Positions 44,025-52,751 are shown, counted from the stretch's first letter. The stretch is DNA of 64,000 bases from JAZKDW01 sp040387375 (GCA_040387375.1 JAZKDW010000015.1:1-64000), one strand, 5' to 3'. Notes: generated by a model not told the origin, from the letters alone. Numbers and translations are program-made.

Positions 44025-44366
44025 TTATTTTTTTAAAAAAATTGCGGACAATGCCCACGAAATAATGCTGTACACCAGCGCGCCGCCGACTGCAGACCAG
44101 AACCCGCCGACCTGAAAACCGCTCACCAGATTGGCGACAGCCCAAAACATCAGGCCATTGATCACAAAGATGAACAATCCGAGCGTCAGCAAGGTCACCG
44201 GAAATGTCAGCAGGATCAATACCGGCCGGATCAGTGTGTTCACCAGGCCCAGCACCAGCGCCGCGATCAACGCCGCCGAGACATTCTCGACCCGCACGGA
44301 TTGCATCACGAAGGGCACGGCAAATAACGCCGCGGCGTTGATCAACCAGAGGAAAAGCAGGCGCAT
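44025..44366 (-). CDS. YvlD/phage holin-4 family membrane protein
   Basis: Small membrane protein of 113 residues with four hydrophobic segments (LLFLWLINAAALFAVPFVMQ, AALIAALVLGLVNTLI, VTLLTLGLFIFVINGLMFWA, FWSAVGGALVYSIISWALSA). The family is called phage holin 4 in databases, but there is no phage context. Its place between ahcY and metF is common in betaproteobacteria, so it probably has a role in the same operon, still unknown. The start at 44366 is preferred to 44423, whose extra residues come from the hairpin region (AGCGCTCC/GGAGCGCT, 44395-44419). Confidence 0.8.
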   Translation of the reverse strand: MRLLFLWLINAAALFAVPFVMQSVRVENVSAALIAALVLGLVNTLIRPVLILLTFPVTLLTLGLFIFVINGLMFWAVANLVSGFQVGGFWSAVGGALVYSIISWALSAIFLKK

Positions 44367-44438
44367 GATGTGATCCGATAAGGTTATTCGAGACAGCGCT
44401 CCAGTTCGTCCGGAGCGCTGCATTTCGCTAGAAATTTC

Positions 44439-45881
44439 TTAATAGCGATAATGTTCCGGCTTGTACGGGCCAACTTTTTGCACGCCTATATAGTTTGCCT
44501 GTTCTGCTGTCAATTCAGTCAACTGCGCATTCAGTTTATTCAATTGCAAACGCGCGACTTTTTCATCGAGGTGTTTTGGCAAGGTATAAACGCCGACCGG
44601 ATAAGCGGCGGTGTTCACGAACAACTCGATCTGAGCGATTGTCTGATTGGCAAACGACGAACTCATCACGTAGGACGGATGACCGGTACCACAACCCAGG
44701 TTCACCAGACGTCCCTCCGCCAGCAGGATAATGCGCTTGCCATCCGGGAAAATGATGTGATCGACTTGCGGCTTGATGTTTTCCCAGGTGTATTGCTTGA
44801 TCGCGGCGACTTCGATTTCATTGTCGAAATGGCCAATGTTGCAGACAATCGCCTGGTCTTTCATCTTGAGCATGTGGGCATGCGTGATGACATGATAATT
44901 GCCGGTGGCGGTGACAAAGATGTCAGCGTGTTCCGCTGCATAATCCATGGTCACGACACGATAGCCTTCCATTGCCGCCTGCAGGGCGCAGATCGGATCT
45001 ATTTCAGTTACCCAGACCTGGGCCGACAATGCACGCAATGCCTGCGCGGAGCCCTTGCCGACGTCACCATAACCGGCGACGACCGCAACTTTACCGGCGA
45101 TCATGACATCGGTTGCGCGCTTGATGCCATCCACCAGCGATTCGCGGCAACCATAAAGATTGTCGAATTTGGACTTGGTAACCGAATCATTGACATTAAT
45201 GGCAGGGAAAGCAAGCTTGCCTTCCTTGTGCATCTGGTACAAACGATGCACGCCGGTCGTGGTTTCTTCAGTCACACCCTTGATTTCAGCAAGGCGGGCG
45301 GAATACCAGCCCGGCGCGCTTTCCAGGCGTTTCTTGATCGAATTGAACAGGCAGATTTCTTCTTCGGAGCCAGGATCATTCAATACCGAAGCGTCTTTTT
45401 CAGCGCGTGTGCCCAGATGCAGCAGCAATGTCGCATCACCACCATCATCCAGAATCATGTTCGAATATTGCGCACCGTCCGCAACATCCGGCCACTCGAA
45501 AATGCGATGGGTGAATTCCCAGTAGTCTTCCAGCGATTCGCCCTTGAATGCGAACACAGGCGTGCCCGCGGCAGCGATGGCGGCGGCGGCATGGTCCTGG
45601 GTCGAATAGATATTGCAGGATGCCCAGCGGACTTTTGCACCAAGCGCTTCCAGCGTCTCGATCAGTACCGCAGTCTGGATCGTCATGTGAATTGAACCCG
45701 TGATGCGCGCACCCTTGAGCGGCTGCTGGGCGGCAAATTCCTTGCGAATTGCCATCAGTCCAGGCATTTCGGTTTCAGCGATGTTGATTTCCTTGCGGCC
45801 CCAATCGGCCAAGCCGAGGTCGGCCACGAAAAAATCTTGAGTTGCGGAATGTGGGGATGTTAATGCTGAGGCGCTCATCAC
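44439..45881 (-). CDS. ahcY: Adenosylhomocysteinase
   Basis: NAD-dependent SAH hydrolase of 480 residues that splits S-adenosylhomocysteine to adenosine and homocysteine. Motifs: ADLGLADWGRKEINIAETEM, VAVVAGYGDVGKGSAQALRA (NAD binding), GHFDNEIEV, and the C-terminal KVGPYKPEHYRY. GAAAGGAGAGCGTG precedes the ATG at 45881. The leader contains an SAH riboswitch (next entry). First gene of ahcY-yvlD-metF. Confidence 0.95.
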   Translation of the reverse strand: MMSASALTSPHSATQDFFVADLGLADWGRKEINIAETEMPGLMAIRKEFAAQQPLKGARITGSIHMTIQTAVLIETLEALGAKVRWASCNIYSTQDHAAAAIAAAGTPVFAFKGESLEDYWEFTHRIFEWPDVADGAQYSNMILDDGGDATLLLHLGTRAEKDASVLNDPGSEEEICLFNSIKKRLESAPGWYSARLAEIKGVTEETTTGVHRLYQMHKEGKLAFPAINVNDSVTKSKFDNLYGCRESLVDGIKRATDVMIAGKVAVVAGYGDVGKGSAQALRALSAQVWVTEIDPICALQAAMEGYRVVTMDYAAEHADIFVTATGNYHVITHAHMLKMKDQAIVCNIGHFDNEIEVAAIKQYTWENIKPQVDHIIFPDGKRIILLAEGRLVNLGCGTGHPSYVMSSSFANQTIAQIELFVNTAAYPVGVYTLPKHLDEKVARLQLNKLNAQLTELTAEQANYIGVQKVGPYKPEHYRY

Positions 45882-45905
45882 GCTCTCCTTTCGTCAGAAA
45901 AAAGT

Positions 45906-45980
45906 TCGTGAGCGCAGTTGCTATGGTGACTGTATCAAGCCTGGCAGAATCTCTGAAATCTGTCGCAACGCTCCTTGATA
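45906..45980 (-). ncRNA. SAH riboswitch upstream of ahcY
   Basis: On the minus strand the leader reads AAGGAGCGTTGCGACA (45976-45961), then GCCAGGCTTG about 15 bases on, then CAACTGCGCTCACG (45920-45907). These match the conserved parts of the S-adenosylhomocysteine riboswitch: GGAGCGYUGC pairs with GCGCUC, and the central GCCAGGCUYG and CAACNGCGCUC are hallmarks. The switch turns on ahcY when SAH accumulates. It ends about 25 bases before the ahcY start, close to its ribosome-binding site. A possible -10 (TAAAAT, 45993-45988) lies just upstream. Confidence 0.88.
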
Positions 45981-46013
45981 CTGGCGTATTTTAATCGAAA
46001 ACTACACATAACG

Positions 46014-46682
46014 TCATGTCTTGCCACGCGCTTCCTGTGCCACGCGCCACAACAACACATACACGATGCCGGCGAGTGCGCCATACAAATGTGCAACGGT
46101 TACGACCGATCCGCCTATCCATGGCGCCGTCCGCAGCGCCACCCCGGATTGGAATTCCACTGCCAGTTTCATCACAATCAGCATCAATCCGGCAAAACAA
46201 ATGCAACGTGCGAGAGGCCATGCCGTTAGCAAGAATTGCCATTTTGATTGAGGAGGAGTCAGAGGCAGCGCACCCGAATGTTTTTTGCCGGGCCAGCTCC
46301 CGGCAACCGCACAACCGGCCCACAGGCCATGCAATGCGCCCGACAAGCCCGCATACCACGCCAGTTCCGGCTGCAGCCACCACAGCAGTGCGCTCACCGC
46401 AAGAGCCGCCATGCCGAACAAGCCGAGCCCATGGACGACCGGCATATCGCCCCACAATAATTCGCACAGCAGGAACATGCCGAGGACATTAAAAGCCAGA
46501 TGCGTGGCATTCATGTGAACAAAGTGCGCCGTCATGATGCGCCAAACCTTGCCCGACAACAGCGCTGTGCGTTCGTAGCGAAAACAAGCGAGACCGTCCG
46601 GCCAGCAGCTCAACACAATGGCAATTGCCGACACCCCCAGGCAGAACATCCATTTCCCATGCCAGCCGCGATGCGGGTCCAC
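46014..46682 (-). CDS. rrtA: Rhombosortase (rhomboid-family GlyGly-CTERM protease)
   Basis: Rhomboid-fold membrane protease of 222 residues. Helical segments at about 12-30, 55-75, 85-105, 110-128, 155-175 and 190-212. KVWRIMTAHFVHMNATHLAF is the rhomboid L1 region. The catalytic dyad is Ser114 in AGLSGALHGLWAG and His198 in VVTVAHLYGALAG, the pattern of rhombosortases (RrtA) rather than of GlpG. These enzymes process proteins with a C-terminal GlyGly-CTERM signal, and the S8 protease gene 8 bases upstream has such a tail. Last gene of a three-gene unit (I9-like lipoprotein, S8 protease, RrtA). Confidence 0.82.
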   Translation of the reverse strand: MDPHRGWHGKWMFCLGVSAIAIVLSCWPDGLACFRYERTALLSGKVWRIMTAHFVHMNATHLAFNVLGMFLLCELLWGDMPVVHGLGLFGMAALAVSALLWWLQPELAWYAGLSGALHGLWAGCAVAGSWPGKKHSGALPLTPPQSKWQFLLTAWPLARCICFAGLMLIVMKLAVEFQSGVALRTAPWIGGSVVTVAHLYGALAGIVYVLLWRVAQEARGKT

Positions 46683-46690
46683 CGGGTATG

Positions 46691-48859
46691 TTACCGATTG
46701 TTCAGAAAGTTCACGCGCGCCGGCGGCGTGGCGCGACGTATCCGCAGATAGGCTGCCAGCATGCCCAAACCGATCAGGGATTCACCACCCATGCTGCCAC
46801 CGCCACCGGAGGAGCGCGCCATGACCACGATGTCAAGCGTCCCCGCTGCGCTGGTAGAAATGTCGTCGCTGGCAAAATACGTGAGTGTATAACTGCCTGC
46901 GGGCGCCGCGTCCGGCCAACGGAATACCCCTGCCCCACTGAGGGTCGCGCCGGCCGGCAGGGATGCTGAACTGAAAATGATGGCATTGCCATCAGGATCG
47001 GTGGCGGCAAGCGTGAATTGAAGTGTGTTCCCCGCGACCACACCCTGGCTCGGTGACTCCGGCAGTACTGGTGCGCTATTGATCCGAACGCTCGCATTCG
47101 CCGTATTGCTCCTGCCCAGATTATCGGTCGCCGTCAGCGTAAACGAATAAATGCCGGTGACCGGCGCAGTAAACGTCGCAGTCGCCGTATTGGCGCCACT
47201 CAGCGCAGCCGCCGGCGCCGGGTTGCTGGCGAATGGTGTCCACGAATAGGAACTGATGGTCGCACCGCCAGGCGCCGTGGCGCTGCCGGACAGGGTGACA
47301 AACGCGTCTGGCGCAACGATTTGCGACACATTGTTCACACTTACGGTTGGCGCAACTACTGTCAATGCTGCATGTGCGTCCAGTAAACCTGCGCCGCATT
47401 TTCCGGAAAGGGCGGCTATCAGGCAAGATGATCCTGGCGGATGCGGCCGCGCAGACGAACGCAGAGTGGAGGCCACTTGCGCTGGCGTCAGTGAAGGGTC
47501 AAGGCTAAGCATCAGCGCCACAACGCCGCTGACATGCGGTGCTGCCATGCTGGTGCCAATTCTTATCGCATAACTATCGGCGCCGGGTGTTGTGAGGCTT
47601 GCATTGCTTAGGGAATAGATGGCCAATCCGTTTGCCGTTGCGCCTGCGGAACAGGTCGCCGACGTAGTCAGGTTTCCGCAACCGCCTCCGGATGCACTGA
47701 TCGTCGTTTCCGGGCCGACATTGGCGTAATCGGCATTGTCCCCATCAATCGCATGTGCGGTCACGGCGATGACACCCGTGCAGTTCGCCGGCTGACCGAT
47801 TATTGGCTGACCGTCGTTGCCGGTCGCTACGACAATTATTTTTCCAGCGTTCACGACCTCGGTGACAGCGGCCTGAAAGGTGACTGAACACGCGCCCGAG
47901 GCGCCGAGGCTCAGGTTAAGGATGTTCGCGACGTTCAGGTTATTCGGCACACCGGGAACGGCCAATCCCGCCGCCCAGCGCATGCCGTCAACGATGTCGG
48001 AGGTAGTGCCACCACATCTGCCCAGCACACGCACCGGCAGGATCTTGACATTCGGCGCCACACCCGTGCCGCCTATGCCATTGTTCATCAAGGCGGCGAT
48101 GGTGCCGGCCACATGCGTGCCATGCCAGCTGGAGTCGCTGGCCTGCTCGCCCGCACCGCACAACCCTGCCGTAGCCCAGTCACCCGGATCGCTGGCATCG
48201 GAATCGCGCGCACCGCCATCATTTGCGATCGAGCTATTCGTGATGAAATCATGGCCGGTCAATACGATGCCAAGATCTGCATGCTGGCGTATGCCGGTGT
48301 CCAGCACGGCCACCTTGATGGCGGTATTCCCCAGCGTAAGATCCCATGCAGCGGGCAGATTGGCGCCGCCCTTGTTAGCGCCGGCTGGCGCCATGTAATG
48401 CCATTGCCCGGGGGCGCCGGCGTATGCGGGATCGGCTGGGGTGGCGGTCGGGTACAGAATGCGATCGGGCTCGGCCAGCTCCACGCTTCCATCATTCATC
48501 ATGCGCGCAGCAATGGCGCGCGCTTCGGAAAGTTTTACCGGCGCATCCAGCTTGAGCACATGAGCGTTGCCTGACATCGGACGCCACACGCGCAGCGGTA
48601 CATTGGCCGCACTGACCAGTTTTCTCGCGTCATACGCTTGTAATGCGGCGTCCAATTTTTTACCGTTCTGACGATGAGGCCTGACAATAAAACCCGCCAC
48701 CATTTCCTCCGGGGGCGTAACGCTGTTTTGCCCGCCGCCCCCTGTCCCAAGCATCAATTGTTTCGGGGTGGAAGTCTGGGCGTTGGCGAATGAAGAAAAC
48801 AATGCAGCAGCCGCCAGCAAACCCAGCAGTGCACGCTGGACCGCCATTATGATAATCAT
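46691..48859 (-). CDS. Secreted S8 (subtilisin) protease with GlyGly-CTERM tail
   Basis: Exported serine protease of 722 residues. Signal peptide 1-27 (ALLGLLAAAALFSSFANA). Propeptide about 50-137, including RVWRPMSGNAHVLKLD. Catalytic Asp187 (VAVLDTGIR), His246 (WHGTHVAG), Asn348 (ATGNDG) and Ser437 (GTSMAAPHVSG). Two Ig/PKD-like domains follow (about 520-690). The C-terminus is a glycine stretch (SSGGGGSMGG), a short hydrophobic helix (ESLIGLGMLAAYL) and Arg residues: a GlyGly-CTERM sorting signal. Several Cys pairs suggest disulfides. The start at 48859 has GGGGAAATC upstream. It is the probable client of the adjacent rhombosortase. Confidence 0.87.
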   Translation of the reverse strand: MIIIMAVQRALLGLLAAAALFSSFANAQTSTPKQLMLGTGGGGQNSVTPPEEMVAGFIVRPHRQNGKKLDAALQAYDARKLVSAANVPLRVWRPMSGNAHVLKLDAPVKLSEARAIAARMMNDGSVELAEPDRILYPTATPADPAYAGAPGQWHYMAPAGANKGGANLPAAWDLTLGNTAIKVAVLDTGIRQHADLGIVLTGHDFITNSSIANDGGARDSDASDPGDWATAGLCGAGEQASDSSWHGTHVAGTIAALMNNGIGGTGVAPNVKILPVRVLGRCGGTTSDIVDGMRWAAGLAVPGVPNNLNVANILNLSLGASGACSVTFQAAVTEVVNAGKIIVVATGNDGQPIIGQPANCTGVIAVTAHAIDGDNADYANVGPETTISASGGGCGNLTTSATCSAGATANGLAIYSLSNASLTTPGADSYAIRIGTSMAAPHVSGVVALMLSLDPSLTPAQVASTLRSSARPHPPGSSCLIAALSGKCGAGLLDAHAALTVVAPTVSVNNVSQIVAPDAFVTLSGSATAPGGATISSYSWTPFASNPAPAAALSGANTATATFTAPVTGIYSFTLTATDNLGRSNTANASVRINSAPVLPESPSQGVVAGNTLQFTLAATDPDGNAIIFSSASLPAGATLSGAGVFRWPDAAPAGSYTLTYFASDDISTSAAGTLDIVVMARSSGGGGSMGGESLIGLGMLAAYLRIRRATPPARVNFLNNR

Positions 48860-48919
48860 GATTTCCCCAAGTTATTCTGTCGCGTTGCCCCTCATTTACG
48901 CGGCGACAGAGCCGTCGTA

Positions 48920-49300
48920 TTACATGGTTTTCATGAGGGCATCTCGCTCCACCCATTCGATCGATGGCTGGTGTTTTAATATTTGCTGCCCTTGATCAAA
49001 AGTGGAGCCGGACTTCTCCAATTGCCTGACAACGCAGGCATTGCCGGACATCGGACGTACTAATTCCAGTGGCACCTTTGATATCTCTGACAAACGTGCA
49101 ATCCCGGCCGGATCGCAGGCCAGCGTATTGCGTTTGAATGTGATAATTAATTGTTGCGAAATGGGAGCGGCGGGAGACCCTGTCAGCACGGGCTGCCGCA
49201 TGGCGGGATCGGCAGCGGAAACCTGACATCCGGTTACTCCTGCTGTCATGACAATAACAATAACAATGGCCAAGACCATTCGTTTGGGAATGCTTTGCAT
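48920..49300 (-). CDS. Lipoprotein resembling a free S8 propeptide/I9 inhibitor
   Basis: Protein of 126 residues. Lipoprotein signal peptide with basic start (MQSIPKRM), hydrophobic core, and lipobox VTGC (Cys25). The mature part (ISQQLIITFKRNTLACDPAG, then VPLELVRPMSGNACVVRQLE and IEWVERDALMK) parallels the propeptide of the S8 protease encoded next (VPLRVWRPMSGNAHVLKLD). Free I9-type proteins fold or inhibit subtilases. Its gene lies 60 bases upstream of the protease gene on the same strand, so it is probably a membrane-anchored chaperone or inhibitor for it. The start is not certain: no clear ribosome-binding site precedes 49300, and the frame is open to 49354. Confidence 0.65.
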   Translation of the reverse strand: MQSIPKRMVLAIVIVIVMTAGVTGCQVSAADPAMRQPVLTGSPAAPISQQLIITFKRNTLACDPAGIARLSEISKVPLELVRPMSGNACVVRQLEKSGSTFDQGQQILKHQPSIEWVERDALMKTM

Positions 49301-49647
49301 GGGGAAATTCACTTGCGCAAGAGAAGTTGTATAGACGAAACTGTAGCAGTTCAACGTAACATTGAAACAAGTTTCTGGCGTTTTTAGAAGTATTTACAAC
49401 AGAGAAAAACTAGACGTCGCAAATCGGTTACATCTGCGAACATTTGCGGGTCATTGACTTGCGGTTATTTTCAAGGGGGTGTAATCAGGGGCCTATTGGG
49501 AAGGGAACTGCAGTCAGGCATGCTACCGCAGAACACTTCCGTCAGCAAACTACAACAGTGCATTAAATAAATGGTGCGACGTCAAGGGATTCAATCTGCC
49601 GCACACATTGTGAAGACATCTCACTCAACACCCGGATCCGGGAGTTT
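49301..49647. other. Intergenic region between metK and the S8 protease unit
   Basis: About 350 bases without a supported gene. It must hold the promoter of the I9/S8/rhombosortase unit (AT-richer stretch 49340-49460). A CCCGGATCCGGG palindrome lies at about 49632-49643, next to the metK stop, and could act in ending the metK transcript. No ORF with recognisable content was seen on either strand. Confidence 0.4.
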
Positions 49648-50811
49648 CTACAGGCCGGCACTCGCCCGCAGCGCCGCCGCTTTATCAGTACGTTCCCAGG
49701 TGAATTCGGGTTCTTCGCGGCCGAAGTGGCCATACGCTGCGGTCTTCTGATAAATCGGGCGCAGCAGGTCCAGCATCTGCACGATGCCTTTCGGACGCAA
49801 GTCGAAGTGTTCACGTACCAGATCGGCGATTTTTTCATCACTGATTTTGCCGGTGCCAAATGTCGTGACCATGACGGAGGTAGGTTTGGCGATCCCGATT
49901 GCATATGAAATCTGGATCTGGCACCGCTCAGCCAGACCGGCCGCAACGATATTTTTTGCAACGTACCGTCCTGCATAGGCCGCCGAACGGTCAACCTTCG
50001 ACGGATCCTTGCCGGAGAATGCGCCACCGCCGTGCGGCGCCGCGCCGCCATAGGTGTCGACAATGATCTTGCGCCCGGTCAGCCCGCAATCGCCCTGCGG
50101 ACCACCGATGACAAAACGGCCGGTCGGATTGACCAGATAGCGCGTATTTTTCAGCCATTCCGAGGGCAGCATCGGCTTGATGATCATTTCAATCACCGCT
50201 TCTTCAATCTGCTTGTGCTCCATCTCGGGCGCATGCTGCGTCGATAACACCACGGTATCGATGCCAACCGGACGGCCGTCGACGTATTTCAGTGTGACCT
50301 GTGATTTTGCGTCCGGACGCAGCCAGGGCAGGCGGCCGTCCTTGCGCAATTGCGATTGCCGCTCGACGATGCGATGTGCGTAGTGTATGGCGGCCGGCAT
50401 CAATTCCGCCGTTTCATCACATGCATAGCCGAACATCAGGCCCTGGTCGCCAGCACCTTGATCGAGATCGAGCCCCTTGCCTTCATCCACGCCTTGCGCG
50501 ATGTCGGGAGACTGCTTGTCGTAGCACACCATGACCGCGCAGCTTTTGTAATCGATGCCGTAGTCGGCATTGTCGTAACCGATGCGCTTGATGGTCTCAC
50601 GTGCGACGCTGATGTAATCGACGTTGGCATGCGTGGTAATTTCGCCAGCCAGAACCACCAGTCCGGTATTGCAGAGGGTTTCAGCGGCAACGCGGGCTTT
50701 CGGATCCTGGGCAAAAATTGCATCCAGAATGGCGTCGGAAATTTGATCGGCTACTTTGTCCGGGTGACCTTCCGAGACGGATTCGGAAGTAAAGAGATAT
50801 TCGTGTGCCAT
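49648..50811 (-). CDS. metK: S-adenosylmethionine synthetase
   Basis: Enzyme of 387 residues making SAM from methionine and ATP. GHPDKVADQISDAILDAI near the N-terminus, GAGDQGLMFGYA (adenine binding), GGGAFSGKDPSKVDRSAAYA (phosphate loop), all diagnostic. The ATG at 50811 has GGAGCC upstream; the frame to 50850 is open but not used. Together with ahcY and metF it covers most of the methyl cycle in this window. Divergent from the acyltransferase genes. Confidence 0.95.
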   Translation of the reverse strand: MAHEYLFTSESVSEGHPDKVADQISDAILDAIFAQDPKARVAAETLCNTGLVVLAGEITTHANVDYISVARETIKRIGYDNADYGIDYKSCAVMVCYDKQSPDIAQGVDEGKGLDLDQGAGDQGLMFGYACDETAELMPAAIHYAHRIVERQSQLRKDGRLPWLRPDAKSQVTLKYVDGRPVGIDTVVLSTQHAPEMEHKQIEEAVIEMIIKPMLPSEWLKNTRYLVNPTGRFVIGGPQGDCGLTGRKIIVDTYGGAAPHGGGAFSGKDPSKVDRSAAYAGRYVAKNIVAAGLAERCQIQISYAIGIAKPTSVMVTTFGTGKISDEKIADLVREHFDLRPKGIVQMLDLLRPIYQKTAAYGHFGREEPEFTWERTDKAAALRASAGL

Positions 50812-50985
50812 GCAGGCTCCTGTTAAAGTGATGGACCATGTCGCGGTCAACCTAATGAGCCTGCGACGCTTTAGCGAAATTTATATACCGCCTCGCAAGT
50901 TGTCTGTTAACTCGGCGGTTAATACTTTCGTGGTATTTTACGCCTCTCGCGAAAATTCGGCAAAACTTCCCTTATACCGCCCCTG

Positions 50986-51843
50986 ATGCTCGTCAATCTA
51001 TTCCGCATGCTGTCCAAGCTTCCGTTGCCTGTCCTGCATGCATCGGGCGCCGCACTCGGCTGGCTGGTCTACCTGACCTCATCCGCCTATCGCACCAGCC
51101 TGAAGGACAACATCGGCCGGGCGGGCTATCAGAAATCCCTGCGCGCCGCGATCGCCGAGTCCGGCAAGAATATCCTCGAACTGCCGTTTATCTGGTGCGC
51201 GCCTTCACCGCGTGTGCTGCGCACGGCGACAATCGCCAACTGGGAACTGGCGCAGGCTGCGCTTGATACAAAACGCGGCGTCATTTTTTTAACGCCCCAC
51301 CTGGGTTGTTTTGAAATCATCGCGCAAGCGATCGCAGCACAAACACCATTGACAGCACTTTATCGACCTCCGCGTAAAGCAGCACTGAAGCCGCTGATGG
51401 AGCAGGCACGCGCGCGCCACAACCTGCTGCTGGCCCCTGCTAACCTGGCTGGCGTCCGTACGCTCCTGAAAACCCTGAAGAAAGGCGCGGCAATTGGCCT
51501 GCTTCCGGATCAGGTGCCGCAAAACGGAGAAGGCGTCTGGGCCGATTTTTTTGGGAAACCTGCCTACACGATGACCTTGCCCGGCAAATTGCACCAAATG
51601 ACCGGAGCGTCGATCATTTTGTCGTTTGCCGAACGCCTGGCGCGCGGCAAGGGGTATGTAATCCGGTTTGTGCCGTTCGAGCAAACCATGGGCGAGTCTG
51701 CCGAACAACAGGCACATGCAATCAACCTGGCCATGGAACAGCTCATAGCGCGCTGCCCGGCGCAATATTTCTGGAGTTATAACCGCTTCAGGGCGCCTCC
51801 CGGCGTTGCTTCTCCCGTGTCCCGGCAGGACACACGACCATGA
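50986..51843 (+). CDS. Lipid A/lysophospholipid acyltransferase (HtrB/LpxL-like), first copy
   Basis: Inner-membrane acyltransferase of 285 residues. One N-terminal membrane segment (LPLPVLHASGAALGWLVYLT) and the HX4(D/E) catalytic motif in TPHLGCFEIIAQ, with FWADFFGKPAYTMTLPG and the C-terminal PAQYFWSYNRFR. Such proteins add the secondary acyl chains of lipid A. The stop overlaps the next start as ATGA, so the two acyltransferases are made together and may add different chains. Divergent from metK. Confidence 0.85.
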   Translation: MLVNLFRMLSKLPLPVLHASGAALGWLVYLTSSAYRTSLKDNIGRAGYQKSLRAAIAESGKNILELPFIWCAPSPRVLRTATIANWELAQAALDTKRGVIFLTPHLGCFEIIAQAIAAQTPLTALYRPPRKAALKPLMEQARARHNLLLAPANLAGVRTLLKTLKKGAAIGLLPDQVPQNGEGVWADFFGKPAYTMTLPGKLHQMTGASIILSFAERLARGKGYVIRFVPFEQTMGESAEQQAHAINLAMEQLIARCPAQYFWSYNRFRAPPGVASPVSRQDTRP

Positions 51844-52751
51844 GGGCGCTGCTTGGACTTATCTGGCTGCTGCACTGGTTGCCCCTGCCCTTGCTGGGTC
51901 GGCTCGGCAATGCGGTCGGTGCGTTATTATTCCTTGTTTTGCGAACACGACGCCACATCACGCTGACCAATCTTCGTCTTTGCCTGCCGGATGTATCGGA
52001 GACGCACCGTCGTGCGCTCGCAAAAAGGCATTTCCAGGCATATGCCCGCAGCGTGCTGGAACGGGGCATCCTGTGGTGGGGATCCGAAACACGGCTGAAA
52101 AAGCTGATTGTGGTCGATCCACGCGTGCCGCTCGACCTGATTGGAGCCGGCCCGACAATCCTGCTCTGCCCGCATTTTGTCTGCCTCGACGTGGCGGGTG
52201 TCGCGGTGATGCTGGAATCCTCATTGTGTTCAATCTATACACGCCAGCGAAATCGCGCGTTCGACGACGCGCTGCGCAAGGGCCGTTCACGCTTTCGGCC
52301 GATCAAATTATTTTCGCGCGCTGAAGGCGTCAAGCCCATCATTCGTGCGATGCGCGACGGCTTGCCGTATTTCATGCTTCCGGATATGGATTTCGGCGCG
52401 AAGGAATCGGCATTCGTGCCTTTTTTCGGCATACCTGCAGCGACCTTGACCGCGCCGGCCCGCATTGCTTCTGCCACCAATGCAAAGGTCATTCCGGTCG
52501 TCGCCACTTTCCTGCCAGGTTACAAAGGGTGGAAAGTCACTTTCTACCCGCCATGGGAAAACTATCCTGGCGATGATCTGATTGCGGCAACCCGGCGCAT
52601 GAATGCGTTTATCGAAGCGCGCGTGCTGGAAACGCCAGCGGAGTATTTCTGGACGCACAAGCGCTTCAAGACCCGGCCCCATGGAGAGCCTGGCGTATAT
52701 GACACCAACAGCATGGCGCTGGACGCCAATACCTGCCCGTTGCAGGATTAA
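51840..52751 (+). CDS. Lipid A/lysophospholipid acyltransferase (HtrB/LpxL-like), second copy
   Basis: Second acyltransferase, 303 residues. N-terminal hydrophobic segment (LLGLIWLLHWLPLPLLGRLG), HX4D motif in CPHFVCLDVAGVAVM, and SIYTRQRNRAFDDALRKGRS with LPDMDFGAKESAFVPFFGIP, and PAEYFWTHKRFKTRP at the end. Only moderately similar to the gene it overlaps, so the two have probably separate positions or acyl specificities. Upstream of dapF by 63 bases. Confidence 0.87.
   Translation: MRALLGLIWLLHWLPLPLLGRLGNAVGALLFLVLRTRRHITLTNLRLCLPDVSETHRRALAKRHFQAYARSVLERGILWWGSETRLKKLIVVDPRVPLDLIGAGPTILLCPHFVCLDVAGVAVMLESSLCSIYTRQRNRAFDDALRKGRSRFRPIKLFSRAEGVKPIIRAMRDGLPYFMLPDMDFGAKESAFVPFFGIPAATLTAPARIASATNAKVIPVVATFLPGYKGWKVTFYPPWENYPGDDLIAATRRMNAFIEARVLETPAEYFWTHKRFKTRPHGEPGVYDTNSMALDANTCPLQD

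Noticed and set aside
44025..44366. Prophage, suggested by the holin-family name
   Set aside because: No other phage gene nearby, and the gene sits inside the ahcY-metF operon under an SAH riboswitch.
44395..44419. Terminator between ahcY and the YvlD-like gene
   Set aside because: The 8-bp inverted repeat has no T-run on the minus strand; it may be an attenuator or RNA-processing site but not a clear terminator.
44451..45695. Plus-strand frame of 414 codons
   Set aside because: Antisense to ahcY, one of the most certain genes in the window.
50812..50985. SAM riboswitch upstream of metK
   Set aside because: The leader lacks the conserved core of any SAM class that I can recognise; only a possible -10 (TATAAA) is visible.
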